Shown one piece after another: positions 19,683-25,396 of a stretch of 30,037 nt of DNA. Position 1 is the stretch's first letter. Each line of letters begins with the position of its first letter. Made by a program: the position numbers and the translations under genes. The notes under the pieces were generated by a model. It saw only the letters and a list, made by a program, of their open reading frames with translations. It did no database searches and was not told the DNA's origin. Source of the stretch: a virus; the IMG/VR virus record IMGVR_UViG_3300047554_000573, positions 1-30,037 of that record; one strand, given 5' to 3'.

Positions 19683-20015
19683 ATGCTACTAAACACTAAG
19701 ACCGAGATTGCTTTCACTACTGGCGAGATTGACGGCAAGAAGTTCATCGGCGCAAGCAAAGAAGACGCAAGCGCAATTTTCACCGCGTGGCTAAACGACA
19801 ACCTAGATTGGATTACCGCAGGTCGCGAGAGCAACGCGATTGAGATTATCGGTATTGACTATGACTTGGTTTCGTTCAACAATGTGGTTTATGTTTCTTG
19901 GTTGTGTGATGGATGCGAGAGCAACGATTGCGAGAGCGATGGCGAACCGCACCTAGAAGAGATTGGCAACTGCCGATTTGAAGAATTGGAATTGGTTAGC
20001 GAGTATCGGCGCTAA
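19683..20015 (+). CDS. Unknown 110-aa protein
   Basis: Not recognised. The N-terminal part is alpha/beta, followed by a 'VVYVSWLCDGCESNDCESDGE' segment with three Cys (about residues 70-82) and an acidic C-terminus. The product begins MLLNTKTEIAFTT. It has a perfect shared RBS block and is monocistronic. Confidence 0.62.
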   Translation: MLLNTKTEIAFTTGEIDGKKFIGASKEDASAIFTAWLNDNLDWITAGRESNAIEIIGIDYDLVSFNNVVYVSWLCDGCESNDCESDGEPHLEEIGNCRFEELELVSEYRR

Positions 20016-20029
20016 TCCCAAACCCGAAA

Positions 20030-20062
20030 GCCCCTAGCAGAAATGCTAGGGGTTTCTTTTTG
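20030..20062 (+). terminator. Intrinsic terminator, CTAG type
   Basis: GCCCCTAGCA-GAAA-TGCTAGGGGT followed by TTCTTTTTG. Confidence 0.9.
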
Positions 20063-20340
20063 TGTGGATTGTTTCGCGCTCGCGGTTTGATTTTGATCGA
20101 AATTGCTCGCAGCTCGTTGGTCGATCGACCAAAGTTTTTGGCAGCTCGCCCCGGGTTGTTCGCCGGGCTTGCCGGGTTGTTCGTTGGAAGTTTGCCGGAC
20201 CGGAAGCAGCTCGCAACCGGAAAGCCCCGGGTTAGAAGCAGCTCGCGCTCGCCGGATTGGTTGGAAGTTGGTTAGCAGTCTGCCGGGGCGAGTGCTAGTT
20301 TCCCGTTATCAAACTGTGATAAAAATTTTCTCGAATTGAC
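20063..20340. repeat. 400-nt gene-free spacer, densest palindrome cluster
   Basis: No credible gene lies between 20016 and 20418. The spacer holds CGCTCGCGG, CGATCG, three CCGGG-type words, several GCAGCTCG words, a perfect 13-bp element at 20180-20192 and a near-copy at 20257-20269, both far from the promoter, so they look like remnants of older promoters or free binding sites. Confidence 0.55.
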
Positions 20341-20392
20341 TTGACAAACGAAAAAATACCGCTTATGCTTATTCCATAAGCCAAACGGCTTA
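20341..20392 (+). promoter_or_regulatory. Strong operator-bearing promoter with 5' hairpin
   Basis: TTGACA 20341-20346, 17-bp spacer, TATGCT 20364-20369; inverted repeat GCTTAT-TCC-ATAAGC 20367-20381; leader hairpin TAAGCC-AAAC-GGCTTA (20377-20392) starting at +1. Confidence 0.75.
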
Positions 20393-20418
20393 GATACAAA
20401 AAACGAAAGGGAAACAAA

Positions 20419-20721
20419 ATGACCGCAAAGACCGAGACCGTAGTAGTAGACCTAGTTTCACTCATCGCCGAGTTGGTAGATGTGAAGAAGGCAAAGGCAG
20501 ACCTAGCAAACCGCGAGAGCGCAATTCGCAAGGTTGTCTTGGCAGAAACTGGAAACACCGCAACCGTAATCGCAGACCCAAAGACTGGCGAAGTGATTGC
20601 CGAAGTTACCGAGAGCGTTCGCCGTTCGGTAAACGATTGGGAAGAGTTCGAAGCAACTTACCCAGAAGCCTACGAAGCCTTGGTGAAGTTCACCGATGTT
20701 TTGACCCTGAACACAAAGTAA
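20419..20721 (+). CDS. Unknown protein, paralogue of the 13448 gene
   Basis: 100 aa. The last 35 residues ('SVRRSVNDWEEFEATYPEAYEALVKFTDVLTLNT') are almost identical to the 13448 product; the N-terminal helix (LIAELVDVKKAKADL) and 'ESAIRKVVL' also match. It is two residues longer in the middle (DPKTGEV). Promoter class and codon choice differ from the other copy, so the duplication is not recent. Unknown function. Confidence 0.68.
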   Translation: MTAKTETVVVDLVSLIAELVDVKKAKADLANRESAIRKVVLAETGNTATVIADPKTGEVIAEVTESVRRSVNDWEEFEATYPEAYEALVKFTDVLTLNTK

Positions 20722-20734
20722 AGGGAAAGCGAAA

Positions 20735-20770
20735 GCCCCTAGCCCGAAAGGGTTAGGGGTTTTTCTTTTG
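20735..20770 (+). terminator. Intrinsic terminator, CTAG type
   Basis: GCCCCTAGCCC-GAAA-GGGTTAGGGGT followed by TTTTCTTTTG. Confidence 0.9.
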
Positions 20771-20834
20771 CGCTCGCCAGGTTTTGCCTTGGTCGATCCG
20801 CGCAACACGCCGAAAAAAATTTTTTGTTTTCAGC

Positions 20835-20888
20835 TTGACTTTTGCCAAATACCCGATACGCTTATTACATAAGCCACAAGGGTTTATG
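20835..20888 (+). promoter_or_regulatory. Operator-bearing promoter with 5' hairpin
   Basis: TTGACT 20835-20840, 16-bp spacer, TACGCT 20857-20862; GCTTATTACATAAGC 20860-20874; CATAAGCC (20868-20875) pairs with GGTTTATG (20881-20888) from about +1. Confidence 0.7.
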
Positions 20889-20906
20889 AAACGAAAGGGA
20901 AATGAA

Positions 20907-21155
20907 ATGACCGCAACACTAACCGCAACTCTAACCACCGCCGACATCGCAACCGTTGTTTGTGAGTGTGTGAACATCAAGACTGGCCACAAGATTGAGC
21001 CAGTATTCGAAGCCTATGGCTACGCAAAGTTTCAAGAGTTCGTTGAGTTCTACAAGACCAATGAGTTCGCCGACACTATCGTTTGGGTTCGTGGCTACGG
21101 ATACCAGAATGGTGAGCGTGTCTGCCTAGCCACCGAGTTCGTTGGCGTGGCATAA
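20907..21155 (+). CDS. Unknown 82-aa protein
   Basis: Not recognised. A Thr-rich N-terminus (MTATLTATLTTADIATVV) is followed by 'GYAKFQEFVEFYKTNEFADTIVWVRGYGYQNGERVCL', an alpha/beta stretch with a Gly-Tyr-Gly-Tyr turn. The frame continues back to 20784; the ATG after ACGAAAGGGAAATGAA is the start. Fourth gene of the operator-bearing group. Confidence 0.62.
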   Translation: MTATLTATLTTADIATVVCECVNIKTGHKIEPVFEAYGYAKFQEFVEFYKTNEFADTIVWVRGYGYQNGERVCLATEFVGVA

Positions 21156-21170
21156 GACCTAAGCCGAGAA

Positions 21171-21205
21171 GCCCCTAGCCGATTGTGGCTAGGGGTTTTT
21201 CTTTA
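21171..21205 (+). terminator. Intrinsic terminator, CTAG type
   Basis: GCCCCTAGCC-GATTGT-GGCTAGGGGT followed by TTTTCTTT. Confidence 0.9.
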
Positions 21206-21240
21206 CCGCGACACGCTCGAAAAAATGTTTGCGGAAACCC

Positions 21241-21294
21241 TTGACAAATAGTTTAGGGTTGGTAAATTAGAAGTGTTAGGTGATACCGCCTAGC
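21241..21294 (+). promoter_or_regulatory. Promoter and leader hairpin of the 21315 gene
   Basis: TTGACA 21241-21246, 16-bp spacer, TAAATT 21263-21268. A hairpin can form from TAGG / CCTA and GGT / ACC at 21277-21292, beginning close to +1. Confidence 0.65.
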
Positions 21295-21314
21295 AAAACG
21301 AAAGGGATACGGAA

Positions 21315-21548
21315 ATGAACATCAAGAAGTTTGAGAAGGCACAAGACAAACTAACTACGGTTGTATTCGTTGCGGGTATGGTCGGTGGACTTATCGGCGC
21401 GGATTACTACGGCTTGGCTATGGCTAATGACCTAAGCGGTTTCGGTGAAGTTGCTTACCCGATTATTCTTGCCGTTAGCGCGGTTGTGGCTATTACCGCG
21501 CTCGCGGTGAAAGCCTACGGATACCGCCTAGCAAAGACTTACCGCTAA
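21315..21548 (+). CDS. Small two-helix membrane protein
   Basis: 77 aa. Hydrophobic segments at about residues 14-32 (VVFVAGMVGGLIGADYYG) and 47-66 (YPIILAVSAVVAITALAV), with a basic C-terminus (KAYGYRLAKTYR). A Gly-x-x-x-Gly motif in the first helix could support helix packing. The leader matches the shared block with changes (ACGAAAGGGATACGGAA). It is the last cassette before the non-coding gap. Function unknown. Confidence 0.65.
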   Translation: MNIKKFEKAQDKLTTVVFVAGMVGGLIGADYYGLAMANDLSGFGEVAYPIILAVSAVVAITALAVKAYGYRLAKTYR

Positions 21549-21564
21549 CCCCCTAAGCGGTAAA

Positions 21565-21600
21565 CCGAAAGCCCCCTAGCCCCCTAGGGGGTTTTCTTTT
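21565..21600 (+). terminator. Intrinsic terminator, CTAG type
   Basis: CCCCCTAG-CCC-CTAGGGGG followed by TTTTCTTTTG. Confidence 0.88.
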
Positions 21601-22378
21601 GCCGTTGCGGTGAATGCCGTTCGCAGCTTATAGGATTGCCGGACTAGGTTGTTGGTTGGTTGTTGTTGGTCGATCCGCGCGTGAGTATCGCGCCCCCGGG
21701 AATGGCTTGCCAGTTTTGTTTGCGCGTTGCTTGGCTAGGCACACAATTACAAACACACAGGGCTAGGCTTGCTCGAAGCAAAGCTCGAAGACTTGGCAGA
21801 AGTTCGCCTAGGCTCGCCAGGATTAGGCTAACCCCTAGACCCTAGCCCCCTAGGTTCGTTGATAGGTTGTTAGCCCCTAGGCAAACTTAGAATGACCCCC
21901 AAAGTTTCGTATGAACTTTGACAGGTAAGACAACACACAAAGACCTAGGCACTTAGTCTTGACACTTTCGAAGTTGTATCACTATGACCCCCTAGAAAAA
22001 ACTTTTTTTATTTTTGGCAGGAAAAAGGCACTAACTATCAACGAAGAAAAAAGGAAGGCATACCCCCTATTTTTAGGAAACAATTTCGGGGGCGGCCACG
22101 ATCAACGACTGCCGTCTCACCCGCCAAAAGCAGCTAGCGATCAATATAGCATAGTACCCCCCTTCTGCAAATTCCTCGGCCAAATAGACGCCCCTATTTC
22201 TAAAATCCAGCTCCACAAATTTTCAAAAAAATCGTCCAGGGGTACCATACTCCAGCAAAAAGTCAAGCCCCGATCCAAATAATAGACGCCCCTACGGGTG
22301 TAAACTAGATTGTACGGAGAGCACATCCGAGCAATAAAAGCTCAGGGTGTGCTTTTTTGCATCTCTGGATATTTGGAG
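21601..22378. other. Long gene-free region between cassette array and late operon
   Basis: About 940 nt (21549-22489) hold no convincing gene; the frames at 21660 and 21959 lack ribosome-binding sites and protein-like composition. From 21770 to 21950 the sequence is crowded with CTAG words (CCTAGG, CCCCTAG), echoing the stems of nearby terminators. From 21995 it turns A/T-rich. GACGCCCCTA occurs at 22187 and 22285. GTACCCC and GGGGTAC form an inverted repeat 80 nt apart (22154-22160, 22239-22245). It could be a replication origin or packaging region. Confidence 0.4.
22320..22358 (+). terminator. Intrinsic terminator before the late operon
   Basis: GCACA...GAGC pairs with GCTC...TGTGC around AATAAAA, with a small internal mismatch, followed by TTTTTT. 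Confidence 0.75.
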
Positions 22379-22407
22379 TTGCATTGGGTATTTGCTTATG
22401 CTAGGCT
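22379..22407 (+). promoter_or_regulatory. Promoter of the lysis/late operon
   Basis: TTGCAT 22379-22384, 17-bp spacer, TAGGCT 22402-22407, with a leader of about 75 nt ending AAAGGAAAGGTAGG. The -10 is the same as at 13389. Confidence 0.6.
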
Positions 22408-22489
22408 CTCCGTTTATAACTGAATATTGAAACAAACACCAAGACAATAAACGCCGAGAAATTACTCTCAAAGGAAAGGTAGGCGCTAA

Positions 22490-23086
22490 ATGAAATGGTT
22501 AACATTTCTACTAACTGCATCCACAACGGCAGCAACCTCAACCTCTGGGGCACTGCCTCCCGGATCAGAAGTAACAAACGCCCCTACGGCATTCGTCTCG
22601 TTCCAAGAGCACGAACCGGAGGATCTGATGGAGACCATCTTTGCTATGGAAGCAGAGAAGACTCTCCTAGAGAAGCAAGCAGCTCACGCTGAGATGCTTG
22701 AGGCAAACCGAACAAAACTAGACGCTATGGTTTCCAAGCTCCAAAAGACGGTTGGAAAAACATGGTACGTCTTCTCCGGAACCACCCCACAAGGTTGGGA
22801 TTGTTCTGGCCTCGTGCTTTGGGCCTACGAGCAAGTAGGAATTGCCCTGGAGCACCGTGCATCAATCCAAGGTAAAGCAGGAAAAGTAACAGACGCCCCT
22901 ACTCCAGGTGACATCGTTGTATTCACCTACAAGGGGTATAAGTCTGCGTACCACACTGGGATTTACATTGGCGATGGATTGATGATCCATGCTCCACGTA
23001 AGGGTGAGGTGACTCGTATCGAGTCCGTTGAGCAATTCGCAGGAAACTATTCTAAAGTTACGTATCGAAACCTGCTTGACAACTAA
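22490..23086 (+). CDS. NlpC/P60 peptidoglycan endopeptidase (endolysin)
   Basis: 198 aa. A hydrophobic N-terminus (MKWLTFLLTASTTAATS) looks like a signal or anchor, then a coiled-coil helix (about 42-88) and an NlpC/P60 domain from about 90. The catalytic Cys105 lies in GWDCSGLV, with His155 (YHTGIYIG) and His167 (MIHAPRKG). It should cleave the peptide stem of peptidoglycan. With three small membrane proteins downstream it forms a lysis cassette. A virion-associated role is possible, but the position and export signal favour lysis. Confidence 0.85.
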   Translation: MKWLTFLLTASTTAATSTSGALPPGSEVTNAPTAFVSFQEHEPEDLMETIFAMEAEKTLLEKQAAHAEMLEANRTKLDAMVSKLQKTVGKTWYVFSGTTPQGWDCSGLVLWAYEQVGIALEHRASIQGKAGKVTDAPTPGDIVVFTYKGYKSAYHTGIYIGDGLMIHAPRKGEVTRIESVEQFAGNYSKVTYRNLLDN

Positions 23087-23109
23087 ACCATAAGGTGTAT
23101 GCTTGTTGT
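23076..23109 (+). promoter_or_regulatory. Internal promoter of the holin-candidate genes, leaderless
   Basis: TTGACA 23076-23081 inside the end of the lysin gene, 16-bp spacer, TATGCT 23098-23103, six bases, ATG 23110. Confidence 0.65.
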
Positions 23110-23307
23110 ATGGCAAATACGAACCCAACAAGCGACACCGTAACGGTAGTAAGTGCCGACCCTTTTGCAATCCTATTTTTTGCTGGGGTCGGCATTTACT
23201 TTCTCGTGCGTCTATTCCACTTCTACAAGCTCTACCGTAAGCACAAGCACAACAACGAACCTTCGGCGCTCTTAGGCGTCGTCTACCCGCATAAGGACGT
23301 CCATTAA
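23110..23307 (+). CDS. Single-pass membrane protein, holin/antiholin candidate
   Basis: 65 aa. A short polar N-terminus (MANTNPTSD), one transmembrane helix (about residues 18-36), then a basic tail (HFYKLYRKHKHNN). The ATG at 23110 is preferred over the GTG at 23095, which overlaps the -10. Position directly after the lysin suggests a role in lysis; this is inference from context. Confidence 0.6.
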   Translation: MANTNPTSDTVTVVSADPFAILFFAGVGIYFLVRLFHFYKLYRKHKHNNEPSALLGVVYPHKDVH

Positions 23308-23517
23308 ATGACACGCTTCATTCTTTTCCTTCGCCAGATCTCTTGGCCATCTACCCTCTCCGTTATCTCAGCCGCTTCTGCTGTTTTAATCACAATAACG
23401 GCGTTTATTACTACGAATCCCGCCACCCCCGCCACAAGCATCCTTGCCGTCGGAGTCGTCGCCCTCACCCTGGCGCTTACCTCTATTGCCCTAGCGATTC
23501 TCAGCGGTAAGGAATGA
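23308..23517 (+). CDS. Two-helix membrane protein, holin candidate
   Basis: 69 aa. Two transmembrane segments (about 17-36 and 43-65) joined by a short loop (TTNPATPATS), with charged ends. The size and two-helix hairpin fit a class II holin. The start immediately follows the previous stop and the stop overlaps the next start by 4 nt. No sequence-level holin motif is recognised. Confidence 0.6.
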   Translation: MTRFILFLRQISWPSTLSVISAASAVLITITAFITTNPATPATSILAVGVVALTLALTSIALAILSGKE

Positions 23518-23699
23518 AAATGACATCTCCACTGATTGTTATTTTGACAATTGCAGGTTTTGCAGCTACTCTTCTAACAGTTCTGTTTTTGACTGTAAAA
23601 ACGCTTTATAAGGCGCTATCGGAAGATGACGGATCTATTCACGACTTAGGAGACGGAGAGAACTTTGCGAGACAAACCAGTAGTAATCGAAACAACTAG
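23514..23699 (+). CDS. Single-pass membrane protein
   Basis: 61 aa. One N-terminal helix (about residues 6-28) and an acidic soluble tail (SEDDGSIHDLGDGENFARQ). Met3 at 23520 is an alternative start. It overlaps the next gene by 35 nt. Third membrane gene after the lysin; it might be an antiholin or spanin-like accessory. Confidence 0.55.
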   Translation: MKMTSPLIVILTIAGFAATLLTVLFLTVKTLYKALSEDDGSIHDLGDGENFARQTSSNRNN

Positions 23700-23937
23700 T
23701 TACGAAGAGTTTCGCGACAACATTCATCTGACCCAGCTGTTCGACATGCTCGACTGCACGGTGGAGATTGTTGCCAGCCCGATTGGACCTGTAGAGGACA
23801 TCGAGCGAATTGTTGCACTGATTGAATCAATGATCAACGTTATTGACGTACGAATTACGTCTCACGTTGACAGCGAGGATTATGTGATAACTTTAACCCC
23901 TGTTGTAATGACCGCAATTAAGCGACCACGAAAGTAA
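23665..23937 (+). CDS. Unknown soluble protein
   Basis: 90 aa, not recognised: alpha/beta with 'DCTVEIVASPIGPVEDIERIVALIESMINVIDVRITS' resembling a small ferredoxin-like fold. The TTG start at 23665 follows a strong GGAGACGGAGAG; no ATG occurs earlier. The stop shares a base with the next ATG. Confidence 0.6.
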   Translation: MRDKPVVIETTSYEEFRDNIHLTQLFDMLDCTVEIVASPIGPVEDIERIVALIESMINVIDVRITSHVDSEDYVITLTPVVMTAIKRPRK

Positions 23938-24491
23938 TGACAAAAATGAACGAGTACATCAAGAAGAACCAGAAGCTGCCGAAGGTTATTTACGACATCT
24001 TTGCTGATTCTGTATCAACCGACTTCCGAGACCAGCTGATCCGTGAGCTACGTGATAAGGGCTGGACTCTCGAGGCGATCTCAGGGGCGTCCGGGCTAAC
24101 CCGTGAGCGCGTCCGCCAGATTGCAAAGACCAGCATTCCAGGCTTCCACACCCGCCTAGAGCTACCAGAGCCTCCGCTAAAGCCGGAGAAGCCAAAGCCT
24201 GTTTACGTAGAGCCTTCGGACGCTACGCTTGAGCGTCTACTAGAGCTTCAGCCGTACGCCCAGCAGGTCCGCTCTAACGGCAAGAAGTACCGTGAGGAGG
24301 CCGAGGAGTACACGCGCCTACTAAATCACGCGCACACCGTAGAAGGCGTTACTCTATACCGTCTCGCTAAGCGTCTTGGCGTTACTCACGGAGCTCTGCG
24401 CTTCCGTCTTGCACGCTACGGCTACAAGAAGCCAGTAACGGCGACCTCTAAGGTTTACACTCCGATCTCGGCAGAGAACCGTATTAAGTAA
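23937..24491 (+). CDS. Two-domain helix-turn-helix DNA-binding protein
   Basis: 184 aa. The first HTH (about 32-65: 'LRDKGWTLEAISGASGLTRERVRQIAK') resembles sigma70 region 4 and LuxR-type readers. A Pro/Lys-rich linker (75-95) leads to a helical region and a second HTH (about 137-160: 'VTLYRLAKRLGVTHGALRFRLARYG'). It could be a late regulator or the small terminase subunit, since terminase large subunit lies three genes on; I cannot decide from sequence. Confidence 0.7.
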   Translation: MTKMNEYIKKNQKLPKVIYDIFADSVSTDFRDQLIRELRDKGWTLEAISGASGLTRERVRQIAKTSIPGFHTRLELPEPPLKPEKPKPVYVEPSDATLERLLELQPYAQQVRSNGKKYREEAEEYTRLLNHAHTVEGVTLYRLAKRLGVTHGALRFRLARYGYKKPVTATSKVYTPISAENRIK

Positions 24492-24779
24492 ATGTCCGGG
24501 TTTTTGTACAAGTCTTTTCACGAGGTGCCACTAGAGCGCCCGGAACGCTACGTCAAGCAGCTGAATTCACACTTGTCTAAGAAGGGGGCCCTCCAAGAGG
24601 GCTTCCTTCTATTTCCAAACCTAGGAGCAGCCCTAGCCTACGAGGGCCCTAATACGGTTTACCTGAAAGCCTATGCGGATGACGAAACATCCTTAGAGAA
24701 GATTCAAGATATTCTAGTTAAACATTTATACAAGTTTGCTAAACTTAACGAAGACGCACACTGGAAACGAATCGAGTAA
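24492..24779 (+). CDS. DUF2218-like protein next to heme oxygenase
   Basis: 95 aa. 'RPERYVKQLNSHLSKKG', a middle beta part and 'DETSLEKIQDILVKHLYKFAKLNEDAHWKRIE' follow the DUF2218 layout (R-Y-x-K-Q-L-x-x-H, then L-x-x-I-Q-x-I-x-x-x-H-L-x-x-F and a final W-x-R). From memory, DUF2218 genes in bacteria often neighbour siderophore or heme-uptake genes. Its pairing with the next gene, 2 nt away, fits a heme/iron role. The start codon follows the previous stop directly. Confidence 0.68.
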   Translation: MSGFLYKSFHEVPLERPERYVKQLNSHLSKKGALQEGFLLFPNLGAALAYEGPNTVYLKAYADDETSLEKIQDILVKHLYKFAKLNEDAHWKRIE

Positions 24780-24781
24780 AT

Positions 24782-25387
24782 ATGCTTTCTAAAATAGTTA
24801 AAGAAGCTTCACAAGATGCTCACACTTCTGCCGAGCGTAGCCCGTTTATGACTGCGCTTATGCGCGGTCAGGTAGGATCTGACGCTTACGCGGATTACCT
24901 AACCCAGCTTGCTCCAATTTACGAAGCACTTGAAGCGTGGGATGACAGAAGTAATCCGTGGCCGATGTTTGACCGCAGACTAGACCGCTTCCAGCGAATC
25001 GTTTGCGACATAGAATCACTCGGCGGATCCAAGCTTGTTTGCAACAACACGATAGAGTACGTTGACCACATCAACAAGCTGGTTCGTGAAAAAGACTGGA
25101 CGCGCCTACTAGCGCACCACTACACCCGCTATCTCGGAGATCTTTCAGGTGGACAGGCTATTGCAGCTCTTGTTATGCGCAACCTGATGATCCCGCCAAA
25201 CTTTCTATCCTTCTACGAGTTCGACGAGATCGAGGATAAGGTCCGCTACAAGGAGACCTACCGTGAAGGACTAGACAGTCTAAATCTTTCTACTGCCGAC
25301 ACAAAAATCTTCATTGACGAGGTCATTCTTGCTTTTAGGTTTAACCAGTATATTTTTGCTGAGTTAGAAAAACGCTGGCTAAGCTAG
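24782..25387 (+). CDS. Biliverdin-forming heme oxygenase (HmuO/HO-1 type)
   Basis: 201 aa, the usual length of bacterial heme oxygenases. The proximal heme ligand is His14 in 'DAHTSAERSPFM'; the distal helix reads YTRYLGDLSGGQ at 114-125 with the Gly-rich kink and D120, the acid that organises the O2-activating water network. The enzyme opens heme to biliverdin, Fe(II) and CO using host electron donors. It sits between DUF2218 and the terminase gene, inside the late operon. Cyanophages carry heme oxygenase for bilin pigments; in a phage of a non-photosynthetic host, iron release or redox defence is more likely. Confidence 0.88.
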   Translation: MLSKIVKEASQDAHTSAERSPFMTALMRGQVGSDAYADYLTQLAPIYEALEAWDDRSNPWPMFDRRLDRFQRIVCDIESLGGSKLVCNNTIEYVDHINKLVREKDWTRLLAHHYTRYLGDLSGGQAIAALVMRNLMIPPNFLSFYEFDEIEDKVRYKETYREGLDSLNLSTADTKIFIDEVILAFRFNQYIFAELEKRWLS

Positions 25388-25396
25388 ACTTATAGC

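Noticed and set aside
21959-22282. 107-codon frame opening with TTG in the gene-free region
   Set aside because: The TTG belongs to a TTGACA-like word, there is no Shine-Dalgarno, composition is not protein-like (Lys and Pro runs from A/T- and C-rich DNA), and it spans two copies of the ACGCCCCTA repeat.
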